Positions 49,304 to 58,414 of a stretch of DNA of 64,000 bases are shown in pieces. The stretch is taken from contig NZ_ATNM01000029.1 of NCBI RefSeq assembly GCF_000427295.1, positions 49,290 to 113,289 of the forward strand. The letters are read 5' to 3'. The notes below the pieces were generated by a model. That model saw only the letters and a program-made list of their open reading frames with translations. It searched no databases and was not told where the DNA came from. This stretch comes from Cyclobacterium qasimii M12-11B (lineage in GTDB: Bacteria > Bacteroidota > Bacteroidia > Cytophagales > Cyclobacteriaceae). Within the stretch, counting starts at the first letter, position 1. Each line of letters opens with the position of its first letter. The translations under genes were made by a program, and so were the position numbers.

Positions 49304-50821
49304 TTAATAAACAATACCCAAATCATTGGTCCGTACTTCAGCTAATTTACCCTGTAGGAGGCCCTGCATTTCTGAGACCACCTCTTCGTATTTTGGATAC
49401 AAAGCCAGGTTATTGTATTGTCCCTTATCATAATTCATGTCGTACAATTCCATGCCGCCTTCAGCCTGCTCCCCATATTGAATGTAGGCCCAGTCAGATG
49501 AGCGAATGAGGTATCCCATTCTACCATTTCGCTGAGAAACGGAAAAAGCAAAGTCTCTAACTTCTAACTTGGGATTATCAATCAGCGGGGCCAAACTTTT
49601 CCCCTGTAAAGCAATCGGAGCTTGTAAGCCTGCTAATTCTGAAATGGTTGGGTAGAGGTCAATTAATTCTGCAAACGAATGGCAGACTGCAGGAGCTTGT
49701 CCGGGGACTTTGATGATCAAAGGAACCCTGGCAGACTCTTCCATCAGTCCGACTTTCATCCAAAACCGATGTTCCCCTAAAAAAAATCCATGGTCAGATG
49801 TGAAAATGACAATTGTGTTTTCTTCCAGCCCTTCTTCTTTTAATGTTTGCAATACCTTGCCGACCTGATCATCTAAAAAGGAGGTGGAGGCATAGTAAGC
49901 AGCGACAGCCTTTTTTTCTTGTTCGACTGTCATCTCTCCATTTAAACTGTTTACATAATTTATCCCTTGCTCAGGAATGTCATCCCAGTCATTATCAACC
50001 TTGGGAGGCATTACAACTTGCTCGTGGGGATAGTTCTCAAATGAAGATTTAGGAGCTACAAATGGTACATGTGGGCGAAAAAAGCCTGCGGCGATAAAAA
50101 ATGGCTCGTTTTTATGCTCTCTCAGAAGTTCCGATACTTTATTGGCTGTTACGGCATCTGTTTGTATTTGGTTTTCCTCTGTCTTGACAATATGAATTTG
50201 ATTGCCTCCATTCCAAAGGCTATCCTTAGGTAAGGTAAGCAAACCAAAAGGGTTGTTTTGAACCAACTCATGTTCACCTTTAGCATGAACCTCAGGGGCT
50301 GGACTGTTAAATCTCTCTGTCCATGAGGCTGGGTCATCCTGTCCATTTCTTCCTTCCATAATATCTACAGAGCCCATATGGAATATCTTTCCAACCCTGG
50401 CTGTATAATAGCCATTGTCTTTGAATAACTGAGCCCATGACTGCCGGTCTGGCCCCACATTCTCTCGTCCACTTACATATCCATAAGTCGTTGTCGCATT
50501 GGGATAGTAACCAAACATCATGGACGCCCTGGATGGGCCACAGACTGGATATTGGCAGTATGCTTTTGTGAAGCGTGTCCCTTCCGAAGCCAAAAGGTCA
50601 ATATTTGGGGTATGACTGGCCCTATTCTCATAACTGGATATTGCTGTGGTCGTAAGATCGTCAGAGATCATAAACAAGACATTTAGTCCTTTTTGGTCTT
50701 GCGCCTGAATGAGAAGGGGGAAAAAGGTGAAAAGTGTAAGGAAGAGGGATAATCCTGCATTTTTACCCCAATTAAATCCAAAGATTTTAGAGTAACCATT
50801 GCATGTATAGTGTGCCATCAT
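49304..50821 (-). CDS. Formylglycine-dependent sulfatase (iduronate-2-sulfatase-like)
   Basis: 505 residues with a signal peptide (hydrophobic about 22-40, LIQAQ). Metal-binding VLFMISDDLT is at 48-57, and the sulfatase signature CGPSR (Cys94 to formylglycine, Arg98) lies in YPVCGPSRASMMFG. VIFTSDHGFFLGEH and KVGLMEESARVPLIIKVPG are the later family blocks. It removes sulfate esters from glycans in the periplasm. The sub-family is only suggested by similarity to iduronate sulfatases. No anaerobic maturase is nearby. Confidence 0.92.
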   Translation of the reverse strand: MMAHYTCNGYSKIFGFNWGKNAGLSLFLTLFTFFPLLIQAQDQKGLNVLFMISDDLTTTAISSYENRASHTPNIDLLASEGTRFTKAYCQYPVCGPSRASMMFGYYPNATTTYGYVSGRENVGPDRQSWAQLFKDNGYYTARVGKIFHMGSVDIMEGRNGQDDPASWTERFNSPAPEVHAKGEHELVQNNPFGLLTLPKDSLWNGGNQIHIVKTEENQIQTDAVTANKVSELLREHKNEPFFIAAGFFRPHVPFVAPKSSFENYPHEQVVMPPKVDNDWDDIPEQGINYVNSLNGEMTVEQEKKAVAAYYASTSFLDDQVGKVLQTLKEEGLEENTIVIFTSDHGFFLGEHRFWMKVGLMEESARVPLIIKVPGQAPAVCHSFAELIDLYPTISELAGLQAPIALQGKSLAPLIDNPKLEVRDFAFSVSQRNGRMGYLIRSSDWAYIQYGEQAEGGMELYDMNYDKGQYNNLALYPKYEEVVSEMQGLLQGKLAEVRTNDLGIVY

Positions 50822-51118
50822 TGTTGGTATTTGTTTTTGAAATTGAAGGATGGTTTTTTGCTATAATAAAACCATTAACAGAGAATAACTAAGGTACATA
50901 GCATGATATTAATGAACTATGAAAACATTGAAATTTTCTCTTGTATCGACAAACTTCGCAATGAACTCGTGAACCAATAGAAGATACTTGCTTCTCTTAA
51001 GTAGCCTGAAGGGAGATTTGAAGTGCCTGAAGTGCTAGGCGTTTATTTTTTACTATTTTAGAGTAGTAAAAGGGAACTAAGTTGTCAAGCATTATTCTAC
51101 ATTAAAAATAGAAAAATC

Positions 51119-52231
51119 ATGCGAGTAGCTTTAATAATAGTCTTTGTAATACATGGAGTTATCCATCTGTTTGGATTTTTAAAGGCCTTTGGCCTTTCTG
51201 AATTTAATGCCATTACCCAACCCATTTCCAAAGTGTATGGATTATTATGGTTGTTGACCTTTGTTTTATTTGCTGTAACTGTATTCCTATTGTCCATTCA
51301 GTCCAGTTATTGGTGGGTAATTGGAATTGTGGGTGTTATCCTTTCACAGTTATTAATTCTAAACTATTGGAGTGATGCCAAGTTCGGGACAATTATAAAT
51401 TTGATCGTTCTAGTTTTAATTTTTCTCCTTTATTCAACGGGCAGCTTTAAGAAAATGGTGACGGATGAAACAGTGAAAATGTTTGAGAATTCAAATACTT
51501 TAGAAAACACCATTTTATCAGAGCACATGATTTCAGACTTGCCTGCAATAATTCAAAAATGGTTACTGAATAATGGGGCAATCGGGAAAGCATTGGTTTA
51601 CAATGTTTATTTGGAGCAAGACTTACAAATGTTGATGAAACCTGAGCAAAAAGAATGGAACAAAGCAAAAGCCCGGCAATATTTCACCATTGAACCTCCA
51701 GCTTTTAATTGGTCAGTCAATCTTAAAATGAATCCATTTTTAGCTGTGGTTGGGAGGGATAAATTTGAAAATGGTCATGGTGAAATGATGATTAAGTTGC
51801 TTTCCTTCTTTTCTATTGTAGATGCAAAAAGTAATGAAAAGGTAAATCAAGCAACCTTACAGCGGTATTTGGCAGAAATAGTTTGGTTTCCATCTTTTGC
51901 CTTGAGCCCTTATATAAGTTGGGAAGCCATTGATGACTATTCTGCGAAAGCCACAATGGAATATAATGGGACAGTAGGTTCAGGCGAATTTCACTTTGAA
52001 GAAAATGGTGATTTTAAAAAATTTGTAGCCATGCGTTATAAGGATGCAGTTGATGTCTTGCCTACTGAATGGACTGTTACCGCTACAAAAACCGAAGAAC
52101 GAAATGGTATAAAAATCCCTGTTGAATCGAAGGCAGAATGGAAATTAGCGAAGGGAAATTGGACTTGGTTAAAACTTAAAATTACAGACATTAGGTATAA
52201 TATTGGAGAAATGCCGAAGGTCCTGAACTAA
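51119..52231 (+). CDS. DUF6544-like membrane protein
   Basis: 370 residues. Four hydrophobic helices fill about 1-115 (VFVIHGVIHLFGFLKAFGLS is the first and second). The rest is a soluble domain with PAFNWSVNLKMNPFLAVVGR and LSPYISWEAIDDYSAKATME, which I associate with the DUF6544 family. Function unknown. It is preceded by an empty stretch and followed by the sigma-factor gene at 52468. Confidence 0.75.
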   Translation: MRVALIIVFVIHGVIHLFGFLKAFGLSEFNAITQPISKVYGLLWLLTFVLFAVTVFLLSIQSSYWWVIGIVGVILSQLLILNYWSDAKFGTIINLIVLVLIFLLYSTGSFKKMVTDETVKMFENSNTLENTILSEHMISDLPAIIQKWLLNNGAIGKALVYNVYLEQDLQMLMKPEQKEWNKAKARQYFTIEPPAFNWSVNLKMNPFLAVVGRDKFENGHGEMMIKLLSFFSIVDAKSNEKVNQATLQRYLAEIVWFPSFALSPYISWEAIDDYSAKATMEYNGTVGSGEFHFEENGDFKKFVAMRYKDAVDVLPTEWTVTATKTEERNGIKIPVESKAEWKLAKGNWTWLKLKITDIRYNIGEMPKVLN

Positions 52232-52467
52232 GTTTATCTCAGATTCATAATGCATGCCCATCCTATTAAGGGCCTGTTCCGATCTTTTTTCGAAAAGTGA
52301 TTTCATCACCGAATTCAAAGACTTTTGAATGATTTGGTTTTATTCAAGGGCAAGGATATTTCTCTTCATTTGATGGGGCCAATTTACCTGCACCCAATTT
52401 TTTTTTCACAAATATTTTCAATTAGGTGTAATAAAATTTGATTTACGCCACTAACCAATAAAAAACA

Positions 52468-52959
52468 GTGAGCAGCGACTTCTACAGATCTTCAATTTTA
52501 CCTTATGCAGCAATTGTCATAAAGATATGCCGGGCATATACCAATACGCAAGAAGATTTTGAAGATTACTATCAGGAAGTATGTTTACAAATTTGGAAAA
52601 GCAGAGAGAATTTCCGCCAACAGTCTGAGTGGTCTACCTGGGTTTACAGATTGTCTTTGAATGTATGTCTGACTTTGTTGAAAAAGAAGAAAAACAATTA
52701 CCAGCATTTTGCCTCCGATGCCTTGCCTGAAGAAGTCATTGAAGATAGCCATGCATTTTCGGATGAAGCGCTAAATCATTTGTATGATGCCATAAGGCAA
52801 CTGTCGGAGATTGACAGGGGAGTGATTTTACTTTACCTGGAAGAAAAATCTTACCAGGAAATAGCAGACATTATTGGTACCAACCCGAACAATATTGGGG
52901 TACGCATTAAACGAATCAAAGAACGGTTAAAAAAACGATTAGATGGAAAAGTCAATTGA
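52468..52959 (+). CDS. ECF-type RNA polymerase sigma factor
   Basis: 163 residues, GTG start. Region 2 is EDYYQEVCLQIWKSRENFRQ followed by WSTWVYRLSLNVCLTLL, and region 4 is ALNHLYDAIRQLSEIDRGVI then LEEKSYQEIADIIGTNPNNI and GVRIKRIKERLKKRL. It directs RNA polymerase to its own promoters. It overlaps the next gene by 17 bases, so that four-helix membrane protein may be its anti-sigma factor, although no anti-sigma domain is recognisable. Confidence 0.95.
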   Translation: MSSDFYRSSILPYAAIVIKICRAYTNTQEDFEDYYQEVCLQIWKSRENFRQQSEWSTWVYRLSLNVCLTLLKKKKNNYQHFASDALPEEVIEDSHAFSDEALNHLYDAIRQLSEIDRGVILLYLEEKSYQEIADIIGTNPNNIGVRIKRIKERLKKRLDGKVN

Positions 52960-53602
52960 AGCAATCTGGAAAGAAGGGTTTTTGAGAAATGAGGCATTGG
53001 TAGGCCCAAAGATTACCAACCTATACAATCAAAAATCGATTCATTTCATCGATAAATATAAAAGGATGTTTAAAATTAATTTGAATGCCATTGCAATTGG
53101 TTCAATAGCGGTTTTAGGATTTTCCTTTTTTATAGGAATTCCCATTATGGGAATAGGGTTATTTCTGGTTTCGACGGGGGTATTTCTAGTGAATAAAAAG
53201 CTTTCAAAGGGATTGGATCGCATTGATGAAAATGTTAACAGCTATCAATATCTCAAGTCTTTCAGAAGCTGGCTGGATGATCAAATATCAGTCAACAAAA
53301 AAATGGCGAGGATTTATTATCCTCTAATTTTTCTATCTACCATAATGGGGTTTTGGTATTCAAGCAGGAATGGGCAGCAATTAAGCAAGACGATAATGAA
53401 TGAGCTTACTGTCAAATACCCTGATCTTTATGTGGTTTTTGGAATGCCATTAATAGGAATATTGGCTGTGGTATTAATGCTTACTGTATTGGCATTCTTC
53501 GGAGGGAAAATTTACAATTGGGATTTAAATATCGTTTATGGAAGGGTAATTAGAAAACTTGATGAGTTGATTTCAGACATGGAAGACTTAAGAGCTGAAT
53601 AA
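52943..53602 (+). CDS. Membrane protein of unknown family in the ECF operon
   Basis: 219 residues. It begins with about 45 charged residues (EAIWKEGFLRNEALVGPKI), then two helices at about 48-85, a soluble loop, and two more helices at about 122-142 and 172-200. The cytosolic N-terminus followed by membrane helices is the layout of many ECF anti-sigma factors. I see no zinc-binding motif. The start overlaps the sigma gene, so expression is coupled. Confidence 0.7.
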   Translation: MEKSIEAIWKEGFLRNEALVGPKITNLYNQKSIHFIDKYKRMFKINLNAIAIGSIAVLGFSFFIGIPIMGIGLFLVSTGVFLVNKKLSKGLDRIDENVNSYQYLKSFRSWLDDQISVNKKMARIYYPLIFLSTIMGFWYSSRNGQQLSKTIMNELTVKYPDLYVVFGMPLIGILAVVLMLTVLAFFGGKIYNWDLNIVYGRVIRKLDELISDMEDLRAE

Positions 53603-53654
53603 ATTAAAGTATTGCAAACGAGCATTTTAAAGACAAACCAAAAACAACAAAAGC

Positions 53655-54119
53655 ATGAGCATTTCAGAAGCAATTGAAGTTTTTAATGAATTATTGAAAA
53701 CAACGAACAGTAAACGAGAAACTAAGATTTATAAATCATTTCTTAAAATTCTGGAGAATTTGAGAAACAAAGATTTGTCTGAAAGGCAGTCGCCAATGAT
53801 ACAAGAAGCACTTGGCTCCTTGCTGTTAGAGGCATCAACGGAAAACTCGAAAAAATACTATAAACAAAAACTGTCTGAATTTAAAGCCTTTTTAAAAGAG
53901 GAGTTTTATTTCACTACGGAAAAGCATTATACTGAAATAGGAATGGTTTACGGTCTGATTATCGGTACGGGCATAGGCATGTTGTATGGAACTTTTATTG
54001 ATTCCATTTTAGGGTCAAGTATGGGCTTGTCTATGGGAACAAGTTTGGGAATGCTCTTCGGGATGCTTTATGGCGCAAGAAAGGATGCTGAAGCGAAGAA
54101 ATTAGGTAGGGTTGTTTAA
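53655..54119 (+). CDS. Protein with glycine-zipper membrane segment, in the ECF operon
   Basis: 154 residues. The first 100 are polar and helical. Residues about 99-140 are a Gly-rich membrane region (YGLIIGTGIGMLYGTFIDSI then LGSSMGLSMGTSLGMLFGML), a glycine-zipper pattern. It ends with a charged tail. I do not recognise the family. It follows the previous gene by 52 bases on the same strand and is probably part of the operon; a bidirectional hairpin at 54205-54242 ends it. Confidence 0.6.
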   Translation: MSISEAIEVFNELLKTTNSKRETKIYKSFLKILENLRNKDLSERQSPMIQEALGSLLLEASTENSKKYYKQKLSEFKAFLKEEFYFTTEKHYTEIGMVYGLIIGTGIGMLYGTFIDSILGSSMGLSMGTSLGMLFGMLYGARKDAEAKKLGRVV

Positions 54120-54204
54120 TCTACATAGTTAGACTTTCTTCAAAAATTATGCATATAAAGGGATCAGTTATTCATACTGAATCTATAGGATTGTTTGTCA
54201 AAAA

Positions 54205-54242
54205 AAATGCCCGCCAGTCCCAAAGGAGTGGCAGGCATTTTT
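54205..54242. terminator. Bidirectional terminator between convergent genes
   Basis: AAATGCCCGCCAGTCC pairs with GGAGTGGCAGGCATTT with two mismatches around CAAA, with A-rich and T-rich flanks. It separates the ECF operon from the esterase gene. Confidence 0.82.
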
Positions 54243-54271
54243 AAATTCACAATAGAATTCAACGTATTTTT

Positions 54272-56349
54272 CTATTTTTCTTCACCGGCCTGAGCATCCC
54301 ACATACCAAGTATTTCAAGGTTTTTTCGTTTGAGGTCAAGGTAACAATCCGGCAGGTCAAAATGATTCAACACATTCATAGGAAAGGCTGAAACGGGCCA
54401 ATTGTAGAAAGTGGATTCTGCTATATCACTGTAACTGCTTAAAGCATTTTTCAGGATAACTTTTTTGACATTCTCATTCAATACAGAAGCAAAAGTAGCG
54501 GGCTGGCACCCCCAGCCATTGCCCAGAATGGTGATTTCCGTATGGCCTAAGGATTCCAACCAATTTAAAATGCATAGTAAATCATATGTTCGTTTTCCAA
54601 TAAGTGGTTCCCCCATCATATTTGAAAGCATGCCATAAAAATACTCCTTGTTGTAAGGAATAGAGTAGCTGACATGTGTATTAGACTCAGTCTGCCCAAT
54701 ACCCCTCAAGTCACAGGTGTAAATCGCATGATCAGAATGATCAGAAAGGATTTCTCTTATCTTTTCATCATTGATTAACTCATCATCCATTTCCAAATGA
54801 GATACATAAAGTATGACTTTTTGAGGACTACCATGTGGTCTGGAGTATATGTTTTCTTCTGTAAGCTTATAAACCGCATTGTGAATGCCCCGCTCCGTTT
54901 CCACAAACATATCCGTTACAAAAGGTCGAGGAAACAATGGTTCCTTTCTTGCTCTGTATATTCGGTAATCCGATACTTCAAACTTTTCTGGCAAGCGTAA
55001 AGCTTCAACCAAGGCTTTTTTAAGTTGGATGAGGAAACTGTACCCCTTTTCTTTCCAATCTCTATGGATTGCTTCTTGAGGATTTCAGGTATTGTTTTGG
55101 ACTCATCCTTGGACAACTGTCCTGCCGGAGTACACCACAGGTCTTCGTCTTTTTCCAATTCAAATTCAGGTTCTTTGCCGTCATTACTAATCTTAGTCAC
55201 CTGATTAAAGAATCCATACATGGCCTCTCTTGCGGGTTGGTGATAACCATGATAGTCGTCACCTCTAAACAACTGGATATTCTCTTCCGCACCCAATAAC
55301 TTGTAATAATGTTGTAGCATTTCAAAAGTCTCTTGCGTGCCGCGAGTGTCAAAAAAGTCTTTTTCCTGGGTAATTAGAATTACAGGTTTTGGTGCCATGG
55401 CTGCGATGAAATCAAAATGATCCAACCCCTTAGCTAGGCCTTTTGGTGCGTACTGTTCTGCATCCTGGACTTCCTGATTCTCCAGGTTTCTGCGGATGGT
55501 GGTGACAAAACAACTTGGAGCAGCCATCGTCAATCGTGGTTCAACGCCACATAGCCAGGTGGTTTGGGTACCACCTCCTGAATTCCCTGTAACCCCAATA
55601 TATTTGTGATCGACTTCCGGACGCGAACACAAGTAATCAATCCCACGGATGGCATCCCATACAAACCATCCAGCCATTGAATCCCCAACTAAGGTTAATG
55701 GGTTTCCTGCATAAATGTGTTCTGTTACTCCCCATTTAGTAGCACTTTCCCGACCTGGTGTAGGGTATTGCAAGCGCTCACCTTGGCCAATACAATCAAT
55801 AATCAAAACAACATATCCCTTTCTTGCCAGGCTTTGGGCAAAATACTGGTATGCACTTGATTTGGCTTCTCTGGTATGGCCACAAGTTCCAAGCACAGCT
55901 GGCATAGGCTGGCCGTTATTTTTTGGGATGTACAGATTGGCGGTCACTTTGAAGCCAGGCCGACTTTCATAAATTACCTTCTCCACTGTGAAACCTTCTC
56001 GCTCCAGCTTCCCGGTAATGACAGGGTTCAATGGGATTTTTTCCGGAAAAGGACCGAGGCAATCCTTGATTTTATTTTTGATCTCAGCCTGGTATTCCAG
56101 CGCATCTTTTTTTGTTTTAAGCCCATAGATTCTGTCACTATGTTTTTTCGATATCTCCCGCACTTTATCGATATAGTAATTTTGAATCATGGAAGGGAGA
56201 CGATGGGGCGGCTTATTGGCCTCTCCTTCTACCATCAGGTGAGAAGATTGCTTTTCAGCCTTCGCTTTTAAAACCAGTGAAGGCGCTAAGCCTATTCCAA
56301 ATCCAGATAATCCAGACCATTTGATAAAATTTCTTCGGTTGTTTTTCAT
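54272..56349 (-). pseudogene. Two-domain alpha/beta-hydrolase (acetyl-xylan-esterase-like), Tat-exported, frameshifted
   Basis: Restored length is 692 residues. NRRNFIKWSGLSG at the start is a twin-arginine signal. The first hydrolase domain (about 60-420) has YIGVTGNSGGGTQ, the GxSxG nucleophile. The frame is lost after SSSNLKK; adding one base to the T6 run at 55016-55021 gives KKALVEALRLPEKFE and joins the second hydrolase-like domain (about 450-692), where the same elbow reads GNGWGC, so its nucleophile is missing. It probably cleaves acetyl or uronoyl esters on glycans in the periplasm. Upstream is the DUF1593 gene, 150 bases away. Confidence 0.85.
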
Positions 56350-56499
56350 TGCATAAATGTTTTGCGAAAGATATTTTTAAGAAAAATGCGTATTACATAT
56401 GGTTTGTTACTTTTTTAATGTTCTGGGTTAATCTGGCAGAAGCTGATTTTTCAAAAGCAATTCCATCAATAGTATGAGGCGAAACCATTCTGGATGGGA

Positions 56500-57942
56500 T
56501 TATTCAATTTTTGGGAGAATGTTAATGACGATCCGCTCGTACCTTGTTATGGCAGGAGTTCCATTGTCTGTCACGGCCAATATCAAATGAGTAGTTTGCG
56601 CTTTTGTCAGTTCAATACGTTCACCTATTCCTAATGTGACTTTAGCACTATTTGGGTTAGTAATAGTGAGTGGTTTGTACCAATTAAAGGCCCAAAAGGT
56701 CCCCGCTTCTTTGTAGTTAAACCAGTGATAAGACAATGAGTCACCATCTGGGTCTGTACTCCCACTGGCATCAAACTGAATTTCTTCTCCAGGGTGAATG
56801 GTAATGTTTGTTGTTTTATCCACCTTGACCAAGGGAGGGTGATTTGCCTCATTATAGGATTTAACACACCAGTCCATTCTGGCAGCAAAGTCATTTTGGA
56901 AAGCTTCCCGCCACCTCCAAATGGTTGCTTGATTGTTAATGTATATTCGATCATCATTCCCTATTACTTCATCTATAGCATTGGTCCAAATGGCTCTTTG
57001 CTCTGGTTCTTGGTGGTCAAAATTTCGATAGGGTTTGAAGTCGGGCTTGTACAATTCGTACCGACCACCCCATCCTCCATAATCTGGACGCTCTGAAACA
57101 TTCAAGCCATTGTTTATCAAGCCTAGAAAACTAGGAGTGTCTCCTTCCATAATGTATTCTACTTCTGGATATTGAGCCCCTAAAGGACCGTGATCTTGCA
57201 TGATGTTTTTTCGCAGCCAAGGGTTTTCTGCCAGGGAGGCATCTGCTCCAGAAGCATATTTCCTATAGGATTCTCCTCCTATACCATTCCAGGTAGAATG
57301 AATATAATCCTCACCCGGACTAACAATATAAAAAAGTCCAGGGAATTCATTCCTGATCCATACGCCAGAATCATCCTGATCAGAAATGGCATAGATCCGA
57401 AGTTTGGAAACAAATCTATCTAGTTCTTCTTTTGTTCTCGTTTGCCTAACTTTCCAAAGGGCTTGGCCCAAAACGTTGGCACCACCCCATACAGGAACCC
57501 AAACTGGCCTTTCATCTTCCTTGTCCACCACTTTGATCAACCATTCACTTCCTTCAGAATCATTTCCTTTTCCTACAGCGGTCATTCCATACTTAGGCAA
57601 TCCAGTTTTAATACGAGACAAAAGATATTCAGCTGTTGGGAATCCATCTTCATGTTTCATTAAATTAGCCTGTACTTTTCCATAAGCTTCTACAATCTCT
57701 TTTAATCTCCATGCCGCTGTTTTATCACGCTGATGTGTTGACGTTGTGGCTACCAATCCCTCAACATCAAATTGATTGCTGTACAAGAGAAAGCGGACAA
57801 GCGATTGGGCATCATCGGGCTCATTCTCTATGTCTGTCAATACAAACACTCTCGGTTTTACAGTAGCTGTTGCGAAGAAGGAAGAGCAGAGAAAAAATAA
57901 TAAAGTAGTATAAATCAGTCTTTTGTAAGGTGTGTTTTTCAT
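56500..57942 (-). CDS. DUF1593 (nucleoside-hydrolase-like) secreted protein
   Basis: 480 residues with a signal peptide ending FATATV. The nucleoside-hydrolase-like calcium loop reads RVFVLTDIENEPDDAQSLVR, followed by VEGLVATTSTHQ and VWVPVWGGANVLGQAL. Residues about 390-480 are a C-terminal sandwich (ASGSTDPDGDSLSYHWFNYK), known as the second DUF1593 region. Found with polysaccharide-degrading genes; it may cleave or bind glycosides. It lies in the same strand as the esterase and the sialidase-like gene. Confidence 0.9.
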   Translation of the reverse strand: MKNTPYKRLIYTTLLFFLCSSFFATATVKPRVFVLTDIENEPDDAQSLVRFLLYSNQFDVEGLVATTSTHQRDKTAAWRLKEIVEAYGKVQANLMKHEDGFPTAEYLLSRIKTGLPKYGMTAVGKGNDSEGSEWLIKVVDKEDERPVWVPVWGGANVLGQALWKVRQTRTKEELDRFVSKLRIYAISDQDDSGVWIRNEFPGLFYIVSPGEDYIHSTWNGIGGESYRKYASGADASLAENPWLRKNIMQDHGPLGAQYPEVEYIMEGDTPSFLGLINNGLNVSERPDYGGWGGRYELYKPDFKPYRNFDHQEPEQRAIWTNAIDEVIGNDDRIYINNQATIWRWREAFQNDFAARMDWCVKSYNEANHPPLVKVDKTTNITIHPGEEIQFDASGSTDPDGDSLSYHWFNYKEAGTFWAFNWYKPLTITNPNSAKVTLGIGERIELTKAQTTHLILAVTDNGTPAITRYERIVINILPKIE

Positions 57943-58004
57943 GTTAAATGTTTTTTAATATTGATGGCAATTCATGACCATTCAGTGTTAAGCTTGACGT
58001 TTAC

Positions 58005-58315
58005 TCAATGGTCTAATTTTATTGGTTCCTCAATGTCTTGTTCTGCAGCAAAGTTTAAACCCAGTAAATTAGCGATTGTAGCGGCAAATTGATTTTGATC
58101 CACATCGCTTCTTATTTCATTCCACCTCTAATAGGGATTAGTCCTTCCATTTTGCTGTAATTATCTGAAAACCATTTTTCGTCTATTCTCTGAGAAAAAC
58201 AGATTCCTGCTTCCAATAAGAAGACGAATATTGAAATGCTTGTCTTAAAGAGGTAACTGTCTCTTATCCAATTATCAATGGAAGGGAAGGGGGAGCCTTT
58301 TATTCCAGTTTTCAT
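58005..58315 (-). pseudogene. Remnant of an exported hydrolase gene, internal part deleted
   Basis: One frame begins MKTGIKGSPFPSIDNWIRDS with a hydrophobic stretch (TSISIFVFLLEAGICFSQ) like a signal peptide and stops near 58112. A second frame then reads RWNEIRSDVDQNQFAATIAN, LLGLNFAAEQDIEE, ending at 58005. The phrase QFAATIANLLGLNF resembles the C-terminus of alkaline-phosphatase/sulfatase-like exported hydrolases. Beginning and end of the gene thus lie next to each other, as after a large internal deletion. The family call is weak. Confidence 0.4.
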
Positions 58316-58414
58316 ACTTGAAAATTTAACGATTTTTTTTAACTGTACCGAATTATCGCATATCTTTTGAGCGAGGCATTATGGTCTTTGCAATGCTGTT
58401 TTCGGTCATGTTAA

